Assembly (NCBI RefSeq): GCF_018780565.1
Contig: NZ_JADMJN010000005.1
Coordinates: forward strand, 434,001 to 498,000
Source of the DNA: Rhodoferax sp.
Lineage (GTDB): Bacteria > Pseudomonadota > Gammaproteobacteria > Burkholderiales > Burkholderiaceae_C
Reading direction: 5' to 3'
DNA: 64,000 nt
Of this stretch, positions 54,851 to 63,799 are shown piece after piece; the stretch's first letter is position 1, and every line of letters starts with the position of its first letter. A program made the translations under genes and the position numbers. The notes beneath the pieces were generated by a model, which saw only the letters and a list, made by a program, of their open reading frames with translations, had not been told where the DNA came from and did not search any database.

Positions 54851-55663
54851 ATGTCAGAACTCTCGCTATTTTTCAAGTCCATCAAGCTTCCGGTCATGCC
54901 CGAAGTAGCCCACGCCCTCATCAAAACCATGAATGAAGAGGATGTGTCGGCCGTACGGGTGCGCGACCTGATTGCCAGGGATCCTGCGCTGGCGACCACA
55001 GTGCTGCGTATGGCCAACAGCGCCATGTTTGGACTGTCACAACAGGTCAACTCCCTGGACAAGGCGATCCACCTGGTTGGCATGTCCCAGATCAGAACCC
55101 ACGCCTTGTCGATTTGCCTTGGCAATGCGTTTCCTATCGCACCCGGGATGGATCGCGGTGAGTTCTGGCGCACCAGCATGGCCACTGGTGCCTATGCGCA
55201 GTGGCTTTGCAGCAGGCTGTCCATGGACATGCAACAAGCCTGGCTGACGGGGGTGATGCTGCGCCTGGGCGAATTGATCGTGGCACAACAGTCACCCGAC
55301 CTGATGCAGGAGATCGAAAAACGCCCTTGTGCACCCGGTGAGCGCTGGGCTCGCGAACGACAACTCACAGGGTTCAGTGAAGGGGAGATCACCGCAGAGC
55401 TGGCGCGTCGCTGGGACTTTCCGTCCGAGATGGTGGATGGCCTGGACGCCGTAGCACAACCACTGGCGGAGCAAGAATTTTCACGACTGGGGGCCGTTGT
55501 GCACCTGGCCGGTCTGTTGGCCGACCTCCCCGATGCCGGGCCGCAAGCGGTCGATGACTTGCCCCCTGCTGTAATTGCCGCGCTGCATTTGGACGAAAAG
55601 TGGATGCGAACCAGCCTGCCCTGTTCGGAGAAATTTCTGAACGTGATGGACATGCAGGACTGA
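54851..55663 (+). CDS. HDOD-domain signalling protein
   Basis: 270 residues; a single HDOD domain (about 10-205) with LPVMPEVAHALIKTMN, ARDPALATTVLRMANSAMFG and the helical rest. HDOD proteins lack the HD catalytic residues and act as scaffolds in c-di-GMP and stress signalling. The gene ends 20 bp before nth in the same direction. Confidence 0.92.
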   Translation: MSELSLFFKSIKLPVMPEVAHALIKTMNEEDVSAVRVRDLIARDPALATTVLRMANSAMFGLSQQVNSLDKAIHLVGMSQIRTHALSICLGNAFPIAPGMDRGEFWRTSMATGAYAQWLCSRLSMDMQQAWLTGVMLRLGELIVAQQSPDLMQEIEKRPCAPGERWARERQLTGFSEGEITAELARRWDFPSEMVDGLDAVAQPLAEQEFSRLGAVVHLAGLLADLPDAGPQAVDDLPPAVIAALHLDEKWMRTSLPCSEKFLNVMDMQD

Positions 55664-55683
55664 GCACTGCGGACCTGTTGTAC

Positions 55684-56337
55684 ATGAAGCAAAGCGACAT
55701 CGAAGGCTTTTTTGCCACGCTCAGGGCGGCCAATCCCCTCCCCGTGACCGAGCTGGAATACAGTTCTGTTTTTGAGCTGCTGGCGGCCGTGTTGCTGTCG
55801 GCCCAGGCGACGGACGTGGGCGTGAACAAGGCCACACGCCGCCTGTTTCCTGTCGCGAATACACCGCAAAAGATCATCGATCTCGGACTGGAGGGGCTGG
55901 AGAATTACATCAAGACCATTGGCCTGTACCGCAGCAAGGCACGGCATTTGATGCAAACCTGTGAAATCCTGGTCCGGCAACATCAGGGCGTGGTACCTCG
56001 TACCCGCGAGGCACTGGAAGCCCTGCCCGGCGTTGGACGAAAGACCGCCAACGTGGTGCTCAACGTGGCCTTTGGCGAGGCCACCATGGCGGTGGACACC
56101 CATTTGTTCAGGCTGGGCAACCGCACCGGGCTGGCACCGGGCAAGACACCCTATGAGGTGGAAATGAAGCTGCTCAAGCGCATTCCGGCACAGTACCTTG
56201 TGGATGCCCATCACTGGCTCATCCTGCATGGTCGCTATGTGTGCCAGGCGCGCAAGCCTTTGTGCTGGCAATGTGCGGTCAGCCAGTATTGCGGGTTCAA
56301 GCCCCAGACCACTGCCGATCAGGCATCAGCACGCTGA
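55684..56337 (+). CDS. nth: Endonuclease III
   Basis: 217 residues from ATG 55684. A DNA glycosylase/AP lyase for oxidised pyrimidines. The helix-hairpin-helix LPGVGRKTANVVL holds the catalytic lysine, the aspartate follows in VDTHLFRLGNR, and the C-terminal 4Fe-4S cysteines are C-x6-C-x2-C-x5-C (CQARKPLCWQCAVSQYC). Normal length. Base excision repair, cytosol. Confidence 0.95.
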   Translation: MKQSDIEGFFATLRAANPLPVTELEYSSVFELLAAVLLSAQATDVGVNKATRRLFPVANTPQKIIDLGLEGLENYIKTIGLYRSKARHLMQTCEILVRQHQGVVPRTREALEALPGVGRKTANVVLNVAFGEATMAVDTHLFRLGNRTGLAPGKTPYEVEMKLLKRIPAQYLVDAHHWLILHGRYVCQARKPLCWQCAVSQYCGFKPQTTADQASAR

Positions 56338-56351
56338 ACCCCAACTGCCCC

Positions 56352-57494
56352 ATGAGTCTTATCGATCCCCGTACCGTCATTCTGCTCTCCAGCGTGATGA
56401 GTTGCCTGATGGCGATGGTGTTGTATTCGCTCAAACGCAATTACCCGCCTTCCATCAAGGGGCCGGGTGAATGGGCCGGGGCTCTGGTGCTTCTTTTCGC
56501 AGGTGCGCTACTGGTGGGCGCCATGGGCAAACTACCCGCCATTTTCGTGATTGTTTTTTCCAGCTATCTGCTGTGGTGCGGGCTATACCTGGCCTATGTG
56601 GGCACCCAGCGTTTCTGTGGCGTTGCGCCTCGCGTCGCACCCTGGCTGGTGTTCATCACGGCTGTGATGTTGCTGCAGGCCTGGTTTACCCTGGGAGACC
56701 CAAGCTACCACAAGCGAATGATTGTGACCACGCTGATAACGGCTTGCCTGTCCGGGGTGCACGCGTGGCTGTTGATCAGACAAGGTACGCTCACATTTGC
56801 CCGCGTGCTTGCGATCAGCGTGTTGCTGGCTCTGTTTGCGGCACAGATCATGCGCCTGGTGACCTCGTTCACCTCGCCTCTGCCAACCAGCGCCGAATTT
56901 TTTGATACATCAGTGTTTCAGCTGATCTACATTACCGCCTTCGCGTTTTCCTGCCTCCTGTTGTCCATCAGCTTGGTGTTGATGGCCACTGACCGATTGC
57001 GTATCGAACTGGAGCACTTTGCCAGCCACGATTCGCTCACCAATGCGCTGACTCGTCGCCATTTGGACGAAGCCTGCCGGGCCGAACTGGAACGCTGCCG
57101 CCGCCATGGTCGCAGCATGGCGCTGCTGATGATGGATCTGGACCATTTCAAACTGGTGAACGATACCTATGGCCATCAAGCCGGTGACCGGGTACTGATC
57201 GACTTTGTGACCCGGGTCAACGCCTTGTTGCGCGGGGCCGATCAACTGGGGCGTTTTGGTGGTGAAGAGTTCATGGCCCTGCTGCCGGAGACATCCCTTG
57301 ACGAAGCCATCCATGTGGCCGAGCGGATTCGGGAACTGTTTGCCCTTGACGTGGACGGCCCACATTGCAGCGTGAGCATTGGCATCACCACCAACCAGAA
57401 GGACAACGACACGGTGGACACGCTGCTGGCACGTGCCGATGCCGCACTTTACCGGGCCAAGGCCAATGGACGCAACCGGGTGGAGGCGGCTTGA
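56352..57494 (+). CDS. Membrane-bound GGDEF diguanylate cyclase
   Basis: 380 residues from ATG 56352. Six to seven hydrophobic helices in residues 5-215, then a GGDEF domain (about 220-375) with FGGEEF and the I-site RGAD five residues before it, so product inhibition is likely. The membrane part is a poorly defined sensor. It starts 14 bp after nth and may be cotranscribed. Confidence 0.92.
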   Translation: MSLIDPRTVILLSSVMSCLMAMVLYSLKRNYPPSIKGPGEWAGALVLLFAGALLVGAMGKLPAIFVIVFSSYLLWCGLYLAYVGTQRFCGVAPRVAPWLVFITAVMLLQAWFTLGDPSYHKRMIVTTLITACLSGVHAWLLIRQGTLTFARVLAISVLLALFAAQIMRLVTSFTSPLPTSAEFFDTSVFQLIYITAFAFSCLLLSISLVLMATDRLRIELEHFASHDSLTNALTRRHLDEACRAELERCRRHGRSMALLMMDLDHFKLVNDTYGHQAGDRVLIDFVTRVNALLRGADQLGRFGGEEFMALLPETSLDEAIHVAERIRELFALDVDGPHCSVSIGITTNQKDNDTVDTLLARADAALYRAKANGRNRVEAA

Positions 57495-57504
57495 CGGACT
57501 TCAA

Positions 57505-58050
57505 TCAGGCCTGAAGTTCACGCCACTTGCCAAACGCCGGCCCACCTTGGGGCCACTGGGCCGCTTGCTCCACCTGTAGCACTCCTTGTGACAGCAGGCT
57601 TGCGGCCCCAATGACACCGGCATGGGTAATCCACACCGTGTCCTGGGCCAGGCGCTGCATCTGCGTCCACGCTTCGGCCACCCGTTGCATGAACTCGTGA
57701 ACACTCTCCCTGCCGCCAAAGCGATGCGTGCCAAACGCGGCGGTCCACTGGTCAAAATCGGCTTGCGGGATAGCGTCCCAACGCTGTCCCTCCCAACAAC
57801 CAAAGTCCATCTCGGCCAGGCGGGCATCGGTTATGTAGGGCAAATCAGGCCTTAGCTCTCTCAAACATTGGGCCAATTGCTCACATCTCTGTAGCGGGGA
57901 TGCCACCACCCGAATACCCGGCGGAAGCGTCCGTGCCAAGGCTTGCGCAGCCTCCAGCGTGGCCTGGGATTCGGCTGGCATATTGGTGGCGCCGTAGCAA
58001 ATGCCCGGTGCAATCAGGGGTTGCGCATGGCGCACCAGCCAAACTTTCAT
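57505..58050 (-). CDS. cobC: Alpha-ribazole phosphatase / histidine phosphatase
   Basis: 181 residues. The phosphohistidine motif LVRHAQP starts the protein, with ASPLQRCEQLAQ, EMDFGCWEGQRWD (the acid glutamate) and WITHAGVIGA (second histidine). It should dephosphorylate alpha-ribazole-5'-phosphate or adenosylcobalamin-5'-phosphate. It follows cobS by 19 bp and is the last gene of the cobalamin run. Confidence 0.88.
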   Translation of the reverse strand: MKVWLVRHAQPLIAPGICYGATNMPAESQATLEAAQALARTLPPGIRVVASPLQRCEQLAQCLRELRPDLPYITDARLAEMDFGCWEGQRWDAIPQADFDQWTAAFGTHRFGGRESVHEFMQRVAEAWTQMQRLAQDTVWITHAGVIGAASLLSQGVLQVEQAAQWPQGGPAFGKWRELQA

Positions 58051-58069
58051 GTGTACCGCACCATCGGCT

Positions 58070-58921
58070 TCACAGGCTCACCGCCAGCCCCAGGTAAAAC
58101 GCCAATTCACACGCCTGTTGCGTGGCACCCAGGCAATCACCGGTGAAACCCTGCAGACGCCGCCAAAACCAGCGCCCCATCAGCGCCCAGGCCAGGGCGG
58201 ACGCGGCCAGTGCCACACCAAGCGCGCGCAGCATGATCCATGTCGGCACCTCGATTGCTACTAAATATGTAGCATACTGCGCATAAATTACAAGGGCCAG
58301 AGCCCCAAAACACCATATAAAAGCGCTGAACAGACTCTGCGCACTGATCTGATCAGCCAATGGTTTGGATTTGGAGCCGGCCACATCGCCAACATGCGGC
58401 ATCAGGCGGATCAACAGCAGCGGCCAGGTGCGCGACACCACATGCGCCAGAAAAAGTGCCATGCACAGAAGCACGCCGCTGACCGAGCCCAACAGGGCCA
58501 GCAAGGACACCTTGGCCATCAAGGCCAGCATCATGGCGATCGCGCCAAAAGCCCCCACCCGCGAATCTTTCATGATCACCAAGGCCCGTTCCCGGTCCGG
58601 GCTGCCACCCAGCCCGTCAAACACATCGGCCAGACCATCCTCATGAAACGCGCCCGTCAGCAGCACGCCAAAGGCTGTCCCCCACACGGCCGCGACCAGC
58701 GGAGAAAACCCGCCATCGGGCAAGCAGGCCAACAAGAGCGCCGTGAAGCCAGCCACCAGGGCTCCCACCAGCCAGCCCACGCCCGGAAAATGCCCGGCAC
58801 TGGCGCGCAGCATGGCCGGGCTGTAGCCCACCCAGGCGCCCAGCCGACCGGTCACCGGAATGCGGGTGAAAAACTGCAGCGACAGCAGGTAGTGGCGGCA
58901 AAACCGGCTCAGGAAGCTCAT
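58070..58921 (-). CDS. cobS: Adenosylcobinamide-GDP ribazoletransferase
   Basis: 283 residues, membrane protein with about six helices. LQFFTRIPV near the N-terminus and FHEDGLADVFDGLGG (the DGLAD site) are diagnostic. It joins adenosylcobinamide-GDP with alpha-ribazole to finish the nucleotide loop. The start overlaps the cobT stop as ATGA. A dispersed repeat (58257-58305) codes for part of a membrane helix in the C-terminal half. Confidence 0.95.
   Translation of the reverse strand: MSFLSRFCRHYLLSLQFFTRIPVTGRLGAWVGYSPAMLRASAGHFPGVGWLVGALVAGFTALLLACLPDGGFSPLVAAVWGTAFGVLLTGAFHEDGLADVFDGLGGSPDRERALVIMKDSRVGAFGAIAMMLALMAKVSLLALLGSVSGVLLCMALFLAHVVSRTWPLLLIRLMPHVGDVAGSKSKPLADQISAQSLFSAFIWCFGALALVIYAQYATYLVAIEVPTWIMLRALGVALAASALAWALMGRWFWRRLQGFTGDCLGATQQACELAFYLGLAVSL
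58257..58305 (-). repeat. Dispersed palindromic repeat inside cobS
   Basis: GCTACTAAATATGTAGC at one end and TACAAGGGCCAGAGCCC at the other; aligns with 39363-39412 and 62698-62745. The encoded peptide is GALALVIYAQYATYLVA, in the same frame as in murJ and cbiB. Confidence 0.6.
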
Positions 58922-60006
58922 GCTGAACTGGCTTCCGTGGCGGACTTTTCGGACACCCCGGCAGACTCAAAACTGGCCATGTCACGCAGGATGGTGCAGG
59001 CCGACTGCAGCAGCGGCCAGGCCAGTGCGCCGCCCGAACCTTCGCCCAGGCGCAAGCCCAAGTCCAGCAAGGCCTGCACGCCCAGATGCTGCAACATGAA
59101 CTCATGGCCCCGCTCGCCCGAGCGGTGGGCAAACACGCAGCGCTGCAGCACCAGTGGCTGCAGCGCGTGCGCCACCAGCACCGCCGAGGTGGCGATAAAC
59201 CCGTCCACCACCACCACGCGACGCTCGTGCGCGGCTTGCAGCACCGCACCCACCATGGTGGCGATCTCGAAACCACCCAGGGCAGCGAGCGCATCCAGTG
59301 GTGCTGTGGCGTCGGGGTGGCGCGCCAGCACTTCGCGCAGCACCGCTGTTTTGCGTTGCACGGCAGGCGCATCCAGCCCAGTGCCGGCGCCCGTGCATAC
59401 CTCAATATCCAGCCCGGCCAGTCGCGCCAGCAACAGGGAGGCCGCCGAGGTATTGCCGATGCCCATCTCGCCCAGCAGCAAAGCATTGCCTGGCAGGCCC
59501 ATCACGATGTCCTGACCGTTTTGCACGGCTTGCAGGCATTGGGCCATGGTCATGGCGGGTTGCGCCGATGAATCTGCCGTGCCCTGCTCCCCACCGGCTA
59601 CCTTGCGCACCTGCAAGCCCGGGCGCTGCGTAGGGGTGGGAAATCCCGCCAGGAAGTCGTGGTTCACGCCGCAATCAACCACCGTGAGGCTGATGCCGTT
59701 TTGGCGTGCCAGCACGCTCACGGCCGCGCCACCAGCGAGGAAGTTCTCCACCATCTGCCAGCTCACATCACTGGGAAAAGCCGAGATACCGCGCGCCGTC
59801 AAGCCATGGTCGCCGGCAAACACCACCAGTTGCGGCTGCGCCAGCGCGGGCGAGTCGGTGCCGAGAATTTCACCCAGCTGCAGGGCCAGGGACTCAAGCC
59901 GGCCCAAGGAACCCTGGGGTTTAGTCTTGTTGTCGAGTTTGTGCTGCAGCGCCTTGGTGAGCATGGGATTGCAGATGTCGGCCAGAGTGGGCATGGAATG
60001 AGTCAT
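58918..60006 (-). CDS. cobT: Nicotinate-nucleotide-dimethylbenzimidazole phosphoribosyltransferase
   Basis: 362 residues; makes alpha-ribazole-5'-phosphate for the lower ligand of cobalamin. KTKPQGSLGRLESLALQL, VVFAGDHGLTARGISAFP and GEMGIGNTSAASLLLA are family signatures, with the catalytic glutamate late in the protein (LGEGSGGALAWPLL). It lies 54 bp downstream of cobQ and overlaps cobS. Confidence 0.95.
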   Translation of the reverse strand: MTHSMPTLADICNPMLTKALQHKLDNKTKPQGSLGRLESLALQLGEILGTDSPALAQPQLVVFAGDHGLTARGISAFPSDVSWQMVENFLAGGAAVSVLARQNGISLTVVDCGVNHDFLAGFPTPTQRPGLQVRKVAGGEQGTADSSAQPAMTMAQCLQAVQNGQDIVMGLPGNALLLGEMGIGNTSAASLLLARLAGLDIEVCTGAGTGLDAPAVQRKTAVLREVLARHPDATAPLDALAALGGFEIATMVGAVLQAAHERRVVVVDGFIATSAVLVAHALQPLVLQRCVFAHRSGERGHEFMLQHLGVQALLDLGLRLGEGSGGALAWPLLQSACTILRDMASFESAGVSEKSATEASSA

Positions 60007-60060
60007 GGTGGGTGGTTCCGTTCGCGTAGATGGATTTGTTGAAAAAGATGAGGTGGGTGT

Positions 60061-61644
60061 TCAGGCGATCAGCGCCGACAAAACGCCAGCCTCGAAATGC
60101 TGCTCGATGTAAGTGGCCAGGCCGTCAAAGACCGCGTCCAATGTGGGTACCGGGCGCCCACCCAAACTGGCGCCAAACAGGGCCTGCAACACGGCAGGGT
60201 CTTCAAACAGTCCGTGCAGGTACAGGCCCAGCACATTGCCCGCGCCGTTCTGCCAGCCCAGACCATTGGGCAACACAGGGCGGGCCACGTCACTTGCAGC
60301 CGCCATCGCAGGGTGCTGCGCCGTCTGGCCATGGTGAATTTCGTAGCCACGCACCGGTACACCCGCCAAAGCAGCCCATGGATTTGCTGGCGCGTCGGCA
60401 CAGCCTCCCGCATGGGTGGGGTCGGGGCCGGGGGCCGATTTCTGCGCATTTGGCAGTATGAGGCCCCCGGCCCCGGTCCCACCCGTGCGCCCCACCATGT
60501 CCGCGTTAAAACAAGCCGAGGTATGCCGCACCGTCTTGTCCAGGTCAAACACCGTCACCAAGGGCAGCAGCCCCAAGCCAGGCGCATTGCCGTCGATGCC
60601 GTGGGTGTCAATCAAGGCTTCGCCCAGCATCTGCAAACCGCCACAAACACCCAGCACGGGACCGCCCCGCCCTGCATGCGCAGCCACCGCTGCATCCAGC
60701 CCCTGCCGGCGCAGCCAGGCCAGGTCACCGCTGGTGTTTTTGGAGCCCGGCAGAATGATCCAGTCGCCCGGCGCCAGACCCGCCAGTTCGGACGGGCTGC
60801 GTACCCATTGCAGTCGCACACCAGGAATGTTCTTCAGTGACTGAAACTCATCCAGATTGCTGATACGGGGGTAGGCAATGACCGCGACTGTGAGAGCGAC
60901 CGCACCCGGTGCGGTGCTGCGGTCATCGAACACACCATCTTCTTCGGGCAAACCGTGCTGCCACCACATGGGCAGCGTGGCTACCGTAGGCACGCCCGTG
61001 AGGTTTTGCAACATCTGCGGCGCCGGCGCCAGCAGGCTCGCGTCGCCGCGAAACTTGTTCAGTACATAACCCTTGATCAAGGCGCGCTCGTTCTCGGGCA
61101 GCAGGGCCCAGGTACCGTACAGGTGGGCAAAGGCGCCACCACGGTCGATGTCGGTCACCAGCAGGCAGGCCGCCTTGCTGTGCAGGGCAACCCGCATGTT
61201 GACGATGTCACTTCCGGCAAGGTTGATCTCGGCAGGTGAACCGGCACCCTCGATCACTACCACTTCGTTCTCTGCAATCAGTTCATCCAGTGCCTTGGCA
61301 ATCACAGGCCACACGCTGGCACTGCGCCCACGCCACGCCATTTTCGATAGCGCCTCGTCCACCTGTCCCATCAGCACAACCTGGCTGTGGGTATCGCGTT
61401 CAGGCTTGAGCAGGAGCGGATTCATGCGCACATCGGGTACAGCGCGGGCCGCAAGCGCCTGGAAGTACTGGGCACTGCCGATTTCACCTTGCTCAACCAC
61501 GCGGGCGTTGTTGCTCATGTTCTGCGCTTTGAACGGCGCCACTTTCAAGCCCTGGCGGGCGTAATAGCGGCACAGGGCCGTGGTGAGCCAGCTCTTGCCG
61601 GCACCGCTGGTGGTGCCCAGTACCATCACACATTGAGCGCTCAT
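60061..61644 (-). CDS. cobQ: Cobyric acid synthase
   Basis: About 527 residues from ATG 61644 (ATGA overlap with cobD). Amidates adenosylcobyrinic acid a,c-diamide at four positions. An N-terminal P-loop-like ligase region (LGTTSGAGKSWLTTALCR) and a C-terminal class I glutaminase domain with the cysteine in VLGVCGGLQMLGE and the histidine in GYEIHHGQT. A glycine/proline-rich segment of about 35 residues (GRTGGTGAGG onward) precedes that histidine region and is encoded by the 71-bp hairpin at 60414-60484. It is probably a surface loop. Confidence 0.94.
   Translation of the reverse strand: MSAQCVMVLGTTSGAGKSWLTTALCRYYARQGLKVAPFKAQNMSNNARVVEQGEIGSAQYFQALAARAVPDVRMNPLLLKPERDTHSQVVLMGQVDEALSKMAWRGRSASVWPVIAKALDELIAENEVVVIEGAGSPAEINLAGSDIVNMRVALHSKAACLLVTDIDRGGAFAHLYGTWALLPENERALIKGYVLNKFRGDASLLAPAPQMLQNLTGVPTVATLPMWWQHGLPEEDGVFDDRSTAPGAVALTVAVIAYPRISNLDEFQSLKNIPGVRLQWVRSPSELAGLAPGDWIILPGSKNTSGDLAWLRRQGLDAAVAAHAGRGGPVLGVCGGLQMLGEALIDTHGIDGNAPGLGLLPLVTVFDLDKTVRHTSACFNADMVGRTGGTGAGGLILPNAQKSAPGPDPTHAGGCADAPANPWAALAGVPVRGYEIHHGQTAQHPAMAAASDVARPVLPNGLGWQNGAGNVLGLYLHGLFEDPAVLQALFGASLGGRPVPTLDAVFDGLATYIEQHFEAGVLSALIA
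60414..60484. repeat. REP-like long hairpin inside cobQ
   Basis: Arms 60414-60436 and 60462-60484 are reverse complements over 23 bp with two mismatches (13 inner bp perfect, GGGGCCGGGGGCC), around a 25-base loop. It has the look of a mobile palindromic element within a coding sequence, kept in frame. Confidence 0.7.
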
Positions 61645-62681
61645 GTCATCTCCCGGATCGATTGCCATGCCGCTTTCAAGGCATCCTGCGCTTGCGGCGG
61701 CTGCACGCCCAGGCGCACCTGCCCCGACAAACCAAACGAGGTCGCGTCCCTCAGCTTGATGCCAGCCACCCGCAGATGCTGAAGGACTGCGCTCAGGTCG
61801 TCGGCGGGGGCCGGCTGTGCGCAAAAGAAGTTCGTTTCGCTGGGCAGACAAGTCCAGCCCAGGGCTTGCAGCATACCGATCTGCCGGATCTTCCAGTCTC
61901 GCAGTGTTTGCAGACTCGCCGCCAGCCAGGCCTGCACCTCTGGCTGCACCCAGGCCTGCAACATGGCCACGCCATGGGCTCCAACGGGCCAGGAAGGACA
62001 CAGGCGTTCCAGCGCCGCCACAGCGGCCTGCGCGTCCAGCGGGGCGATGACATAGGCCGCACGCACGCCGGTCAGGCCGAGTGCCTTGTTGGGTGTCCAT
62101 AGCTGCCAAACCTGTGCGCGCTGGGCGTCGGACAAGGATGCATTTCCACTCAGACGCAGCGGCGCGTAGGCACAGTCCAGTACCAACACAGGCCGGGTTG
62201 GCATGCGCGCCCCGCCACTGGCGCAGCCATCCACCAACCAGCCCGGCCAGCAGGCATGCCTGCCACCCAGGGGGCTTGAAGGTTCACAAGCCCACAGCAG
62301 CTGGGCGTCATCCGCCTGTGCCGCCCGACCCAGATTCCAGGCAAGGGCTGCTTGCGCATAGTCGCCGTAGCTGTGCGGTGGCACATGCACATGACGCCCG
62401 CCTTGTTGCGCCACCCATGCAGTGATCCGAAAGATGAACTCGCTGGCACTGCCCGCCAGCAGCACGCGCTGCACCTCAACCCCATGAAACGCTGCGAGCT
62501 GTGCACGCAGTGCTGCGTAACTGGCATCGGGGTAATGCATGGCATCGGCTTGTGTCACGGCAGCCAGCGCCTGTGGACAGGGGCCACAGGCATTGCTGTT
62601 GGTGGAAAAATCAAAATGCGGCACGCCCCGTGCGTCCGGACCACCGTGAATACGTTGCAGAAAGGTTGAGCTCATTGACAT
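61641..62681 (-). CDS. cobD: L-threonine-O-3-phosphate decarboxylase (CobD/CobC type)
   Basis: About 346 residues from ATG 62681 (TGATG overlap with cbiB; ATG 62675 is also possible). A class I/II PLP aminotransferase-like enzyme that gives (R)-1-amino-2-propanol phosphate for cobalamin. FDFSTNSNACGPCPQAL, HYPDASYAALRAQLAAFHG, LLAGSASEFIFRIT and the PLP lysine in LWTPNKALGLTGVRAAYV are visible. Lies between cbiB and cobQ. Confidence 0.92.
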   Translation of the reverse strand: MSMSSTFLQRIHGGPDARGVPHFDFSTNSNACGPCPQALAAVTQADAMHYPDASYAALRAQLAAFHGVEVQRVLLAGSASEFIFRITAWVAQQGGRHVHVPPHSYGDYAQAALAWNLGRAAQADDAQLLWACEPSSPLGGRHACWPGWLVDGCASGGARMPTRPVLVLDCAYAPLRLSGNASLSDAQRAQVWQLWTPNKALGLTGVRAAYVIAPLDAQAAVAALERLCPSWPVGAHGVAMLQAWVQPEVQAWLAASLQTLRDWKIRQIGMLQALGWTCLPSETNFFCAQPAPADDLSAVLQHLRVAGIKLRDATSFGLSGQVRLGVQPPQAQDALKAAWQSIREMT

Positions 62682-63775
62682 CACAGCATCCAAAACACTA
62701 CGATAAAAATAGCAGGAACAGCAATGAATACAAGGGCTACCACCACTTTTGATGCATAAACGGCGGCACGCAGCGTATCTGCTGCCTGCGCCGCACGGCC
62801 GGTGGGGTTCAATGTATAGACCCCGGGCTTCTCCAGTCGAACGCCCAATGCCAAGGCCATCGCCGCCATGGGCCAGCCGCTGTTGGGCGACGGCGTGCAA
62901 CGCGCCTGCGCACGCAACATCGGCCATGGCAAACCACCGGCCACCGCTGCCAGCCAAACACCCGTCAGGCGCGATGGAAGCCAGGACAAAACATCGTCCG
63001 CACGGGCAGCCCACTTGCCGGCCCAGGCCCAGTGACGCCCCTTGTACTGGCCCGGATAGCCCCACATGGCATCTGCCGTATTGGCAAAACGGTACAACGC
63101 AGCGCCCGGCAAGCCAAACAGCATGAACCAGAAAATGGGGGCAACCACCGAGTCGCTGAGGTTTTCCGCCAGTGATTCAATCGCGCTTTCACGCACCTGG
63201 GTCTCGCTCAAGGTGCTGACATCGCGGCTAACCAGCCAGGACAAGCGCTCACGCCCCGCAGCCACGGAGCCGCCTCGCGAGGGAGCCAGTGCGGCTTCCA
63301 CTGCCAGAACCTCGTCACGCAGCATGGCCCACGCCAGCAGGGTCTTGAGCAGCCAGCTCATCAAAGCAGTTACCGTCGCAGCGCCACACAAAACCAGCAC
63401 CAGTGCTTTCAAGCCTGCCCCGCCGGCCCAGGGTGCGGCCAAGGCCCGCGGCAGCTGCGCAAGCACCTGCAGGCTGAGCCACTGGACACCCCACGATGCC
63501 ATCAACACAACAGCTGCCCCAGCCATCCAGGCGAAAACCCCAAGTGAAAATGCCTTGTAATCCGGCTCAGTCGCAGGAGTCTTCAGGTCGGTCGGGGCAA
63601 TCCGCGCACCCGCCCACGCCAGGTAATTGCCCATCCATACCACGGGATGCCAACGCACCGACGGTTCCCCGAATCGCACATCCAGCCAGAGCGCCATCCA
63701 CAACGCCGCAACCGTGCACACAGCCACCCCCGCCAGCACAAAACTGTCAGAGATCAAATAGGCAACAAGGATCAT
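62681..63775 (-). CDS. cbiB: Adenosylcobinamide-phosphate synthase
   Basis: About 364 residues from ATG 63775. A membrane protein with several hydrophobic helices. FGEPSVRWHPVVWMGNYL near the start, RDVSTLSETQVRESAIESLAEN and SVVAPIFWFMLFGLPGAALYRFANTADAMWGY are diagnostic. Attaches aminopropanol (or its phosphate) to cobyric acid. The last residues (VVALVFIAVPAIFIVVFW) come from a dispersed repeat at 62698-62745. Confidence 0.95.
   Translation of the reverse strand: MILVAYLISDSFVLAGVAVCTVAALWMALWLDVRFGEPSVRWHPVVWMGNYLAWAGARIAPTDLKTPATEPDYKAFSLGVFAWMAGAAVVLMASWGVQWLSLQVLAQLPRALAAPWAGGAGLKALVLVLCGAATVTALMSWLLKTLLAWAMLRDEVLAVEAALAPSRGGSVAAGRERLSWLVSRDVSTLSETQVRESAIESLAENLSDSVVAPIFWFMLFGLPGAALYRFANTADAMWGYPGQYKGRHWAWAGKWAARADDVLSWLPSRLTGVWLAAVAGGLPWPMLRAQARCTPSPNSGWPMAAMALALGVRLEKPGVYTLNPTGRAAQAADTLRAAVYASKVVVALVFIAVPAIFIVVFWML
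62698..62745 (-). repeat. Dispersed palindromic repeat at the 3' end of cbiB
   Basis: CTACGATAAAAATAGCAGG followed by TGAATACAAGGGCTACC matches the murJ and cobS copies with several changes. It encodes VALVFIAVPAIFIVV, the C-terminal membrane helix, in the same frame. Confidence 0.5.
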
Positions 63776-63799
63776 GACGGCAACACCCGGCAATGGGCC

